64,000 bases of DNA from Megalobrama amblycephala (lineage: Eukaryota > Chordata > Actinopteri > Cypriniformes > Xenocyprididae), in NCBI RefSeq assembly GCF_018812025.1, contig NC_063061.1:31411655-31475654 (forward strand). Reading direction: 5' to 3'. Positions 41,549 through 51,944 of this stretch are shown here, one piece after another. The notes beneath the pieces are model-generated. The model saw only the letters and a list, made by a program, of their open reading frames with translations. It ran no database searches and had not been told where the DNA came from. The stretch's first letter is position 1, and every line of letters starts with the position of its first letter. The position numbers and the translations under genes were made by a program.

Positions 41549-41850
41549 GACTCTGTTCTGTTATTGTCTGGGTGGCAGGTTTTGGCAGTGGTGGGGTCAG
41601 TATTGTGACTTTTTTGTTGTCATTCATTTTTGAGTAGTACTTTACTCTTTTTCTTGTACAGTTCTTCCTCTCCATCCAGTTGTTTTGTCTTGTGGCTGTT
41701 CTCTGAGCTCTGAAGCACTCAGGACCAGGAGAGAAAGGGTGAAAACCACACGGAGAGAAGAGTGTTTTATCTTATTCTAACGTGTAATGTGAGTATGGTT
41801 ATCATATGTTCCCTATATAATTTTAATATTTAAATTGGAATTCAACAGAA
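41549..41850 (+). pseudogene. GPCR family fragment, opposite strand, TM4-TM6
   Basis: Encodes VIVWVAGFGSGGVSIVTFLLSF, then FLSIQLFCLVAVL-stop-ALKHSGPGEKG and a decayed TM6, with at least five stop codons. It interrupts flank sequence that is continuous at 36300-36330. Closest to copy 9. Confidence 0.75.
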
Positions 41851-42930
41851 AATCCTCATGCCTAACCACCTGGTTTTAATAAACATATTTAAAAACTCAT
41901 TCAAAGTACAATTCATGTATTACATGGGTTTACAAATACAATGCCATCAATCAAACAATCAAACCAAAAGAGCAGATATGATTTATCACGTGGTACCTTA
42001 TACAGAAATGATATTCTCTGGTCTCTCATGATTTTTTATTTATTTATTATTTATTTATTTAAACCATTAGAGGCCGAAATATTTGTGGCAAGCTTCAAAA
42101 ACAGGACGAAAACATTTTATTGCAGTTAAATTTTTAAGAACAAAAGTGTATAAAAATATAGTTCCCTTTCGATACTTCACTTGTACTGCGTATGGGGAAA
42201 GGTCTCCTTTTTCCCCGTTACTGAAGCCTTTTTCAATAACGCAGTGTAACTGCATCGTCATTGGTTCACTCATAGACAAGTTGTTGAACCAATGACGGCG
42301 CGGCATAGCTGCGCGACCTATGGCGACAGAGCGCGCGAATATTCCCGCCGAAATGGGCGGGGTTTAGGGCTATATAAGTGGGCGTTTCGCCATAGGATTT
42401 CAGTTCTCTCTCCTTCAGCGACGACTTCACATCGCTCCTCGCTGATCTCCAGCTGAAGCTTTCGCCGCCTGGAAGAAGCTCGCCTGGAAAGAAGCTCTCG
42501 CCGCCGTCGAAGAGGCTCCCGCAGCGGACTGCTGAGCTTCGCCAAGGAAGAAGCGCCGGCGCCCTCGTCGACGGCCGCCTCGAGCGCCGTGTCGAGCCGC
42601 CCGCTTCCCGCTTCCGGCCGCCTGCCAGCCCGTCTCCTGTCGCCATCCGGCACGCCTAAAAGAGCGATTTTCCCGCAGTTTATTGCCGCTCTAAAAGAGC
42701 TTCTAACAGCGGTTTTCACCGCTCTAGCGGCCCTCGCCGCTCTAAAAGAGCCCCTCAAACGCCGTTTTCACGGCGGCGGTGTTGTTACAATTGCCGCGCC
42801 ACTCGTGTGGCACATGCAGAGCCCCTCTGCATGACGATGACGGACACGGTGAGTACGCACTGAAGTACGCCTGGGCAGACCCCATGCAGAGGCCGCGCAC
42901 ACCGGGACCTCGTGTTCTCACTGTGAGAAC

Positions 42931-44280
42931 ATGAGTCTCGCCTCTCTGCGCTCATGGATCGCCTTCTTCAGTGAAGGTGATCTCGCCGCTCGCGCCCTCC
43001 CGTCTTCTTCCTCCCGCGAGCCAGCTAGGAAGAGACAGCGGGGCAGAGCGGCCCAGCGCACGGAGTTGGATGAGGTCACGCCGGCTTCCCCGTGTGCCTC
43101 ACCCTCTCCCCCGAGAGAGCAGTCCCCCGTCCTGTTCTCCCACCCTGAGCTGCGTCCCTCGGCAGATGCGAGCGACCTTATCTCTTTTGGCGGTTCTGAG
43201 GACGAGCTGCTTGATGACTTCATGTCTCTCGCGGCCTCTGAAACCGAAGGTTGGGCCAGTGATTCTGACCCCGCCCGCCTTCCCTCGCCGGAGCCCATTG
43301 ACTGCAAGTCGGGTATGGATGCCGAGCTCTTCCGCATCCTCTCAAAAGCAGTAGAGGTTTTGGACCTCGAATGGACTCCGCCAGAGGAGCCATCACGGAG
43401 CAGGCTCGATGAGTGGGTCCTGCCGGGTTCCCGCCAGGCCCCTCGTCAACGCGCCGCACCGTTTTTCCCAGAGGTTCACAACGAGCTGACGAAGTCGTGG
43501 CGCGCCCCGTATTCTGCCCGCCTATGTACTACGCATTATTCAGCTCTCACCTCTGTGGATGGCTCTGAAGAGAAGGGTTACAAGCATCTATCGCCCCTGG
43601 ACGAAGCGGTGGCGGCTCACCTCTGTCCCCCCACGGCTGTGGGTTGGAAAACTAAGAGGGCCCTTCCATCCAAGCCCTGCAGGACCACTTCTGCCCTGGC
43701 TGGCAGAGCATATACGTCCGCGGGCCAAGCTGCCTCAGCGCTGCACACCATGGCTATTCTCCAGGTGTTTCAAGCGAAGCTCCTCCATTCTCTGGATGAG
43801 TCCGGCGTCGATGCACCTGCCTTCCGTGACCTCCGCAGTGCCACTGACTTAGCCCTGCGTGCCACAAAGGCCACAGCTCAGGCCATTGGACAATCCATGG
43901 CCAGCCTGGTTGTGCTTGAGAGCCATTTGTGGCTCAACCTGACCGAGATTAAGGAGATGGACAAGACGGCCTTTTTGGATGCCCCGGTCTCTCCTTCTGG
44001 TCTCTTCGGGCCAGCAGTAGAGGGCTTTACGGAGCGTTTTACTGCAGCACAAAAGTCGTCTCAGGCTATGCAACACTTCCTGCCTAAACGCTCTAGCTCC
44101 ACGTCTGCTTTCAGCCGCCCCAAGTCTGCGCCGGCTCAGCAGAACAAACCTGCCCCCTCTACCTCTCAGGCAGCACCACCCAAGGAACAGCGCCATTGTA
44201 AGCGCTCCACCTTCCCGAGGCAACGTCAGGGACCCCGGCCTAAGATTACGCTGGACCCGACGCCTCCTAAGCCCTCCTGA
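42931..44280 (+). CDS. DIRS-like element Gag (intact)
   Basis: 449 residues from ATG 42931 (MSLASLRSWIAFFSEGD). Basic/proline-rich N-terminus, an acidic central part (FGGSEDELLDDF), then a conserved stretch LEWTPPEEPSRSRLDEWVLP shared with the other DIRS Gag, then a helical C-terminal region (HTMAILQVFQAKLL, DLALRATKATAQAIGQ) and a basic Ser/Pro/Gln-rich tail. Assumed structural particle protein. No zinc knuckle seen. It ends 20 bp before the RT frame begins. Confidence 0.75.
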   Translation: MSLASLRSWIAFFSEGDLAARALPSSSSREPARKRQRGRAAQRTELDEVTPASPCASPSPPREQSPVLFSHPELRPSADASDLISFGGSEDELLDDFMSLAASETEGWASDSDPARLPSPEPIDCKSGMDAELFRILSKAVEVLDLEWTPPEEPSRSRLDEWVLPGSRQAPRQRAAPFFPEVHNELTKSWRAPYSARLCTTHYSALTSVDGSEEKGYKHLSPLDEAVAAHLCPPTAVGWKTKRALPSKPCRTTSALAGRAYTSAGQAASALHTMAILQVFQAKLLHSLDESGVDAPAFRDLRSATDLALRATKATAQAIGQSMASLVVLESHLWLNLTEIKEMDKTAFLDAPVSPSGLFGPAVEGFTERFTAAQKSSQAMQHFLPKRSSSTSAFSRPKSAPAQQNKPAPSTSQAAPPKEQRHCKRSTFPRQRQGPRPKITLDPTPPKPS

Positions 44281-44299
44281 TGTTTCAGGAAGGAAGAGG

Positions 44300-46410
44300 A
44301 TGGGGCAAAGTCTCGCCATGGCCGGACCACCCCAAAAGCTCTTTCGTTCCACCCCCCCTCCGCCTCGTTCAGCTCCGGGTGTGGGAGATATGTTCAGTGT
44401 TGTGCTAACTGGGCCCAGTGCTGCGTCCATGCAAAACTCCATTCTTATGGCGAACACTATGAATATTCTACCTTCTCTAAGAAAGAGCGAAGTTCCTCTT
44501 CCACTCTCTCCGGTGCACGGGCCCCCGATTGGCAGCCCATCACCCGATACCATTCAGCCCCTTGTCACGCGGGCCATCCCCGGAGTGTCAAGCTGGGTTC
44601 TGGGAACCATAAGTCGAGGCTACTCGCTTCAGTTCACCCGAAGGCCCCCGCGCTTCAGCGGGGTGCTTCAGACTTCAGTCAACATAGACGACGTTCATGT
44701 CCTCCGAGCCGAAGTCACGTCTCTTCTGAGGAAAGGAGCTATAGAAATAGTCTCCCCCTCAGAGAGCAATTATGGGTTCTACAGCCGTTATTTTCTAGTT
44801 CCCAAAAAAGATGGCGGTCTCAGACCCATCTTAGATCTCAGGCTCTTGAACCTCTCCCTCATGAGACGGAAGTTCAAGATGCTAACGCTGAAGCAGATCC
44901 TCGCGCAGGTTTGCCCCGGGGACTGGTTCTGCTCGCTGGACCTGAAAGATGCATACTTTCACATCCAGATAGCCCCCCATCACAGGCGATTCTTGAGATT
45001 CGCGTTCGAGGGTGTGGCTTACCAATATACGGTCCTTCCATTCGGACTGTCCCTAGCTCCTCGCACTTTTACCAAGTGCATGAACGCGGCGCTTTCCCCA
45101 CTGAGACAGATGGGAATCCGGGTTCTCAATTACCTCGACGACTGGCTCATCCTAGCCATCCGAGCTGGAGCATCACAGATCCGTGTTACTCAGCCACTTG
45201 GAGTGCCTGGGTCTCAGGGTCAACTTTGCCAAGAGCTCACTGCTCCCCAGCCAGCGTATAACGTTCCTGGGTGCAGTTTTCGACTCAGTCTGTATGACGG
45301 CTGTAGTCTCTCCAGAGCGCGCTCTGGCCATTCAGCAGCTCGCGGCATCGGTCAGGAACAGAGCCTATTTCCCTCTGAAGTTTTTCCAGAGGATGCTAGG
45401 GCTGATGGCTTCCGCCTCCCCGGTTCTGCAGCTCGGCCTTCTTCGGATGCGGCCTCTGCAGTACTGGTTGAAGTTCCGGGTCCCTCCTCACGCCTGGCGG
45501 CACGGCCGCCTGCGTCTCAGGGTCAATCAGGCCTGTTTGGCAGCTCTGAAACCCTGGATGAACCCTGTATGGTTCAGCCAAGGGGTACCCCTACAGTCGG
45601 TGTCCAGAAGGACGGTGCTCTCAACGGATGCGTCCAACACAGGTTGGGGCGCTCTTTGCGAGGGCAGACCGCTCTTCGGCTCGTGGTCTCACGAGGAATG
45701 CCATCTGCACATCAACTGCCTCGAGATGTTGGCAGTGATTCGAGCCCTTCGTGTGTTCCAGGCACACCTGACAGGGCGCCACATCTTAGTCCAGTCGGAC
45801 AGCATGACAGTGGTGTCATACATAAATCACCAGGGCGGTCTTTCGTCCAGCCGCTTATGTGCTCTGGCGAAGCGTCTTCTGGAATGGGCATCACCGAGGT
45901 TTCAGTCGCTCAGGGCGACTCACATACCCGGGAGAACAAACTTGGGAGCAGACATGCTATCTCGGAGCAATGTCCCCTCAGACGAGTGGATGCTCCACCC
46001 CCAGATGGTTCTCATGATCTGGGAGTTCTTCGGAAAGGCAGAGGTAGACCTCTTCGCTTCAGAAGGCAACTGGCTGCCTAATTTATTTCTCGAAGGAGGA
46101 AGATGCGCTGGCCCATGTCTGGCCCAGCACCCTCCTTTACGCTTTTCCCCCGATCGCTCTGATCCCACAGGTCATCAGACGAATCAGGGAAGACAAGCAC
46201 AGAGTCCTCCTGGTGGCCCCGCTCTGGAGGAGCCAAGTTTGGTCCTCAGAGCTGTTCAGGCTTTCCACGAAAGCTCCGTGGCCGATCCCCCTGAGACGGG
46301 ACCTCCTCTCTCAGGCGAACAGGACGATTTGGCATCTCCAGCCAGAACTCTGGGCTCTGCACCTCTGGTCCCTCGACGGGAGCCTGCTAACCTCCCCGGG
46401 GACGTGCTGA
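44300..46410 (+). pseudogene. DIRS-like reverse transcriptase-RNase H with two frameshifts
   Basis: RT: GFYSRYFLVPKKDGGLRPIL, SLDLKDAYFHI, VLPFGLSLAPRTF and the catalytic YLDDWLIL near 45140 in one frame. At about 45155-45165 the frame shifts, continuing with LLSHLECLGLRVNF, RNase H TVLSTDASNTGWG near 45615 and ATHIPGRTNLGADMLSR. A second shift near 46075-46100 leads to DALAHVWPST and HLWSLDGS at the end. Otherwise complete. Confidence 0.8.
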
Positions 46411-47378
46411 ATACCATTTCTCAGGCGAGAGCTCCGTCCACGAGACGCCTCTACGCCCAGAAATGGTCGGTCTTTGTTGAATGGTGTTCTACACGCAACA
46501 TAGACCCAGTGGAGTGTGACGTATCTCCGATACTGTCTTTTCTCCAGGAGCGTTTGAATCTGGGTCCCACCCCTTCAACGCTCAAAGTTTACGTAGCAGC
46601 CATTGCAGCGTTTCACGCTCCTATTGCTGGCCAGTCAGTGGGACGAAACAACCTCGTGGTGCGTTTCATGAGAGGTTCTAGGCGATTAAATCCTCCTCGT
46701 CCTCTCACTGTTCCCACCTGGGACCTCTCTTTGGTCCTCAGAGCTCTTAAAGGGCCTCCCTTTGAGCCACTGCGTTCAGCTGACCTCAGGCCCCTGACGC
46801 TCAAAACCGCTCTGCTGCTTGCACTAGCATCGGTTAAGCGAGTTGGTGACTTGCAGGCCCTCTCAGTGAGCCCTGCATGCCTTGAGTTCGGGCCCAACGA
46901 CTCCAAAGTCGTTTTGAAACCTAGGCATGGCTACGTTCCTAAGGTGCTCTCGACTCCATTCAGAGCACAGGTTATTTCCCTCTCAGCGCTTCCTCCCTCG
47001 TCGGACGAGTGAGAGCTGGAACTACTCTGCCCTGTCAGGGCATTAAGGACCTACGTTGATCGATCACAGCCTTTTCGGCAATCTGATCAGCTCTTTATCT
47101 GCTTTGGTGGCCGCACCAAGGGGTCTTCGGTCTCTAAGCAACGTCTTTCGCGTTGGATAGTCGACGCTATTGCTCTTTGTTACTCCTCTATGGGCCTCGA
47201 CTGCCCCATAGGAGTTAGAGCTCACTCTACTAGAGGAATGGCTTCCTCTTGGGCCTGGTCTAGTGGAGTTTCGATTAAAGACATCTGTGAGGCGGCCGGC
47301 TGGTCTTCGCCGTCCACTTTTGTCATATTTTATCATTTGGACGTCCCGACCTTACAAGCTTGGGTTCTCTCGGTATGA
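46300..47378 (+). pseudogene. DIRS-like tyrosine recombinase with a single in-frame TGA
   Basis: Overlaps the RNase H end in a different frame, as usual for DIRS. ARAPSTRRLYAQKWSVFVEW core-binding start, SVKRVGDLQAL (first catalytic Arg), then TGA at 47010-47012; the same frame continues LLCPVRALRTYVDR, RAHSTRGMASS (His-x-x-Arg) and FVIFYHL (Tyr) to the stop at 47376. Apart from the one TGA the recombinase is full length with all catalytic residues. Confidence 0.8.
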
Positions 47379-47639
47379 TCCAGTGGCCTCTATCGAGCTC
47401 CGCTTCATGCCACTCTGGGAGTTAACTCCCTTTTTGTAGTGTGACGAGGGTTCGACGGCTCCGGCCTTCTCACTTGTCCTCTGGTTCCCTCACGGTGCCC
47501 AAGACAAGTCCAGTCGTTCCCTGCCGTGGCACGGCGCGGTTGAATAGTTTTTAGTATATCTATAGTATATTTAGTATATTTAGTATATCTAACCTTAGAC
47601 CAAACACCAAAAATAACATCTTCAAAATCATCATAAAAA

Positions 47640-48615
47640 TGATCACTTATGGTCCTCAGATGTCTTTTAAATGAAAATTAACTCAAGCTTTACTCACCCT
47701 CAAGCCATCCTAGGTGTATATGTCTTTCTTCTTTCTGATAAACACAATCTGAGTCATTTTAATAAATATCCTGACACAGGGGTCACAAGTATGATCTGAA
47801 GTAAGTGCTTCCATCCACATCCATCCATCATAAACGTGTACTCCACATGGCTCTGGGGGGTTAATAAAGGCCTTCTGAAGTGAAGTGAAGTGATGCGTTT
47901 GTGTAAAAAAAAATCCGTATTTAACAACTAGACCGCCTTCCGTATTCAGTGTACGAAAAAAGTTGATATTGATAAAGTTGAAAAAATTGTTGAAAAAACT
48001 CAATGTTACGTCACCTATTAGTTTAGATCTAACCAATCATTATCTTACACTTGGAGTATAAAAGATTGCTGACACATGTTTGAGTCTGCAGATGCTGACA
48101 CCAACCTTCACCTCCATCCTCCCCACCACCACCAGGATGGTCCCTGTCCATACCTCCCAGGGGGTTGGCTATGCCCCTGCCTTCATCTTCATTCAGGAAA
48201 TGCAGTGTCTGCAACCCTTTAGGATCTAATCTACGGACGGGGCCTACACCAAAGATCTTTCTTACAATATTTTGCTTGCTGATTGTTAATAAAATATCAT
48301 TTTCACGTTATCTTACCTCCCTGAGTCATTCTGGTAGAACTAAGTTCAAAAAGCTTACGCAATGTCCACGCCTTCCCTATTCAACTTACGGAAAAAGTGT
48401 AACTGACACAACGCCAGTTTACACTTTCTTTGTAACTTAAATCTTTGTAACTTAAACCCTGTTCACTGCCATTATAAAGCTTGGATGTGTAAGGATATTT
48501 ATCAAAATATTTCCAATTGTGTTCATCAGAAAGAAGAAAGTTACATACACATAGGATGGCTTGAGGGTGAGTAAAGCTTGGGCTAATTTTCATTTGAAAG
48601 TGAACTAATCCTTTA
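47640..48615. mobile_element. Foldback MITE-like element
   Basis: Left arm ATGAAAATTAACTCAAGCTT...CACCCTCAAGCCATCCTAGG (47670-47760) recurs inverted at 48490-48600. The right edge reads GTGAACTAATCCTTTAA. A partial relative is at 58795-59170. Open frames inside are fortuitous. Confidence 0.7.
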
Positions 48616-48721
48616 AAACAATTACATTTTCTGAACAAGGAGTTTAGTTTTATTTTTGTGTAGCTCAACATTGAGTAAACCCTTATACTTAAATTATTAT
48701 TTTTAAGTTTACTGAGTGACG

Positions 48722-48815
48722 TCCTCATTTCCTCTCTCTCTTTCCCTCTCTCTCCTGGTCCTGACTGCTTCAGAGCTCTGAGAACAGCCACAAGACAAAA
48801 CAACTGGCTGTATGC
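48722..48815 (-). pseudogene. GPCR family fragment, TM5 end and loop 3
   Basis: Encodes QLFCLVAVLRALKQSGPGER followed by acidic/basic loop codons, then unrelated sequence. Same strand as the array. Confidence 0.75.
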
Positions 48816-49186
48816 AGTGCAGTACACGGTCTTTCTTTATCCCTTCACATCCAATGCAGATTATTCTATTAAATGTAATCTACAAATGAATACCAATTAA
48901 TGTGAAAAATATGTAAAATTCTGTAAAATTTGTGTTATTTTTATTCATTTGTAATGCTTGTTTTGTGTGCTAGGCACTAGGCAGAGCTTGGCAAACTAAG
49001 CCAACTAACAATTAACAAAATGATTACAAAATCACACTCAGTTTATATGATTGTTATTTTATTTTTTATTTTTTTTCATTCAAAGTATTGCATTTAGGTG
49101 GAAAAATAGTATAGCCTAATCATTTTTTCAATCTGAATTTACAACAAAAGGAAACAATATGCATAATTACCAATAGCTAACAGATT

Positions 49187-50038
49187 TTAAGAAAAACAGA
49201 AACAAGAAATTTTTTCAGCGCGGTGCAGATACAGAACAGGCTGGACAAAACTACCCAGAATAAAAAAAATAAAACTAATTAGAGAGAAAATTAAAACATG
49301 TTGTTGTGTTAGAATAATGAGCATTCCTGTGACAATATAAGGGACATACATGATGACCATTGACACAGTAGTTATCAAAAGGAGATAAAATGCCCTTCTC
49401 TTCATGTGGTTTTTCTCCTCTCTCTCTCTCCTTTTCTCTCCTGGTCCTGATTGTTTCAGAGCACTGAGAACAGCCACACAGCAGAACAGCTGAATAGAGA
49501 GGAAGAGTAGGAACTGGAAGAACCATGTAAATACATAAACGTTGTGTGAGTGAAAGCTAATCATAGAGAACAAACTGGAACCAAGGCCCAATGGCCACAC
49601 AAAAACAGAGCAGATGACTCTATATCTGAGAGGTTTGAACTTCAGAAAGGTTACAGGATGAACCACTGCCAGGTAACGCTCAACACAGATCAGACACTGA
49701 AACAGAGGACGATTGGTCGTGGCTAATCCATCTAAAAAATACACAGCCGTCCAAAGAATATTAAATTTATAGCTGAGGATAATAAGTAAAGATTCCATAC
49801 AAAAGAACATCTCACAGATGGAGAGGTTCAAAGTGAAGAACTCTGCTGCAATTCCATTGCCAGTTCCTGTTACTATAAGCCAAATCACATAGGTGTTAAT
49901 AGGAACACCCAACAGAATGGTGATACAATGTACAGTTGAGAACATATTAAAACCAATTTCCTCCTCAGTAGTGTTTAAAAAGAAGTGATCCGAAGAGTTT
50001 GATCCATCAGTGGGGAAGATCTCACTGGAGATGTTCAT
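49187..50038 (-). CDS. Orphan class A GPCR, array copy 12
   Basis: Intact 283-residue receptor starting at MNISSEIFPTDGSN. N-terminus with NIS, NSS and NTT sites. TM2 SICEMFF with Glu 2.50; ILW at 3.25; CVERYLAVVHPV; TM4 region VFVWPLGLGSSLFS is unlike the left-hand copies; TM6 MYVPY; TM7 QPVLY keeps the tyrosine. The tail is Cys-rich (ISCFCFS), which could be palmitoylated. Only one other copy (13) shares this TM4-TM7 version. Promoter block complete. Confidence 0.87.
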   Translation of the reverse strand: MNISSEIFPTDGSNSSDHFFLNTTEEEIGFNMFSTVHCITILLGVPINTYVIWLIVTGTGNGIAAEFFTLNLSICEMFFCMESLLIILSYKFNILWTAVYFLDGLATTNRPLFQCLICVERYLAVVHPVTFLKFKPLRYRVICSVFVWPLGLGSSLFSMISFHSHNVYVFTWFFQFLLFLSIQLFCCVAVLSALKQSGPGEKRREREEKNHMKRRAFYLLLITTVSMVIMYVPYIVTGMLIILTQQHVLIFSLISFIFFILGSFVQPVLYLHRAEKISCFCFS

Positions 50039-50189
50039 CTCTTCACTGTTTGCAATCAAAAACACAACTGAGATCTATGAATGAGAGATACAAGTGTTAG
50101 TCCACCAGAACATTCTGGAACTGTGCAGAGTAAATCTGATCAAAACTACTATAAAAATACATATTATTAAAAGAGAACAGTTTTGTTTT

Positions 50190-50416
50190 AATACTTACTT
50201 CAGTCTTGTGCTGTTGTCCACGATGATAGTAAATAAAATGAAAATAAAATCAAATTAAATTAAATTAAATTAAATTAATAAAAAGATACAGACAGGGTTA
50301 TATCTATAGTCACTTACAGCTAGACTGTCTGCCTTCCATGTGAATGTGTTAAGAAGATTCAACTCGCACCTCTTCAGGGATGGGTCCTGTAAAGTGTGGC
50401 AAAATGACATGCAAAT
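50190..50416 (-). promoter_or_regulatory. Octamer/TATA promoter block and donor, GPCR copy 12
   Basis: Octamer at 50409-50416; GTAAGTGACT at the TATA-like position (50313-50325, one base off TATAAG); GACTGTCTGCCTTCC conserved; consensus donor GAA|GTAAGT at 50099+99/50198. Acceptor TCATTCATAG lies about 120 bp further at 50075. Confidence 0.55.
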
Positions 50417-50782
50417 ACACTATATGATCATATTTCCCTCCAAAGACAGATGTGTTACTAATGGTAGATCTGTTAAAAAAAAATGTACTGTAGCAACATT
50501 ATCAGCTGAACGACATGAAAGCAAGAAGACTAGTCATACACATCTGTTTACAAATATTTAAAACACATTTTGTATTTACTCTTGTGTACTATACATTCAT
50601 TTTTCTGCTTCCTTGTCGTTCATTCATCATCTGTGCTTTGTTTTTCTTGAAGCATTTTGTTGTGCGTCAGCTGTGATAAACAGACATCCACGCGCATTGC
50701 GCTTGTAACAGTGGCCAGATAGTGAGAGTTCTGCTGTTAAACCACTACACACTGACAACTGCTAGAGAATGAGGTGTTTAGC

Positions 50783-50976
50783 ATTTTTGGTAGTGCATTC
50801 GCCTCACATGCAAGCAGTGGACGGGCCTGGGATCGAGACTGACTTGGAGCAGGGTGGTTAGGATTAAAGTGTGAGCTTTGGAGGAAGAACAATGAAGAGA
50901 GGGGTGGGTTTGTTTGGGTTGATTTCGAATATCAACAATCTCCAACAGCGTAGTTCAAACAATACTTACTGCACCT
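50783..50976. repeat. tRNA-like repeat and TTAA-element right end
   Basis: GGTAGTGCATTCGCCTCACA and GGGATCGAGACTG resemble A- and B-box parts of a tRNA (Val-like), so this may be a SINE or tRNA-derived repeat. The block ends TTACTGCACCT followed by TTAA (50977-50980), a Kolobok-like right end. No cloverleaf or functional tRNA. Confidence 0.35.
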
Positions 50977-51610
50977 TTAATGACCACCAAAATGCTTTAA
51001 AAAGGACTTCAGACCAAAAAATATAATTCAATTTGACACAATCTTCGACATAATCTAGGGCACATTCTATTAACTGACAGGTGCAACAAATCCAGCTTAA
51101 TGTCTTGCCTCCTTTCAAGACATTGGTTAAGTCAGTGACAAATGAAATACTGTAATTGCTGCCTGAACCCCAGCTAATAGGCTAAAAATAAAAATAACAG
51201 TGGTTTATTATTGTCTGAGAAAAAATGAACATAGATATTAGCTTGTGTGTGCGCAACCATAAACCAAGCTAATGTAAACTGAGCAGAATTCAAATTCTCT
51301 GGCATGATGCTCAGGTATTTTATGCTGAATTCTGTTTAAGTCCATCAAAGATTTTAGAGACTGCCTGATGTCTTTCCTTACTAGTTATTTACAAATGTAC
51401 AAAATTATAATTTAAATATATTGGATATTGGAGTGATGGGATATGCCAAAAACCTTTGACTTATTGTGAAGGCAGCAGTGTTGGTGTTAATCGACAAACA
51501 AAACTTACTTTCAAGAGGGACATTGCTGAAATAAGTTACTTGAAGCTCATTAAATGAATAAGACTTGATTAAATAATCACTCTGACATAGTTCATTCAGT
51601 ATAGGATTCA

Positions 51611-51613
<3 letters not shown>

Positions 51614-51652
<39 letters not shown>
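51614..51652. repeat. Poly-A tract
   Basis: About 37 consecutive A residues, directly followed by AAAACGGTTCCCTTTCGAAT. Confidence 0.95.
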
Positions 51653-51654
<2 letters not shown>

Positions 51655-51656
51655 AA

Positions 51657-51705
51657 ACGGTTCCCTTTCGAATGGGAACTCACACTGCGTCTGACACTGA
51701 CACCT
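51657..51705. mobile_element. DIRS-type terminus fragment
   Basis: GGTTCCCTTTCGAATGGGAA resembles the outer terminus of the DIRS elements at 10313 and 42161, here folding back on itself (GTTCCC...GGGAAC). No internal sequence follows. Confidence 0.35.
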
Positions 51706-51944
51706 CAGCATGAATGGTGTCTGAAGCATGTGTACAAGCTGGACAATCATATTCAGAGCTGGTCCTAGACTTCTAGGGGCCCCTGTCAGTGCTTTCATAA
51801 AAACCCAACACAATCTCACAGCAATTCATAACTATTTTGCAGTTTGCTGAATTGGTGGCTAATTTGTGTGAATTTGTACATTTCAATCCAAGTTTGCAAC
51901 AAAAGAAAGCAATAGACGCAAAAATTACCAGTAGCTAGCAGATT

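Larger units (their letters stand above)
42161..47550 (+). mobile_element. Second DIRS-like retrotransposon, right end truncated
   Basis: Starts GTTCCCTTTCGATAC, the same outer motif as the element at 10313. A TATATAAGTGGG box at about 42372-42383 precedes the Gag. It carries complete gag, then RT-RNase H and tyrosine recombinase. The expected inverted right terminus is not found before 47550, where AT-rich repeats begin. Its protein sequences are clearly diverged from the first DIRS copy, so it is a different lineage. Confidence 0.82.

Noticed and set aside
50783..50845. Functional tRNA gene (Val-like)
   Set aside because: A- and B-box-like words are present, but I cannot fold an acceptor stem or anticodon arm; treated as tRNA-derived repeat.
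51405..51819. Minus-strand frames with poly-Phe and poly-Lys
   Set aside because: Created by the poly-A tract at 51614-51652; no conserved residues.
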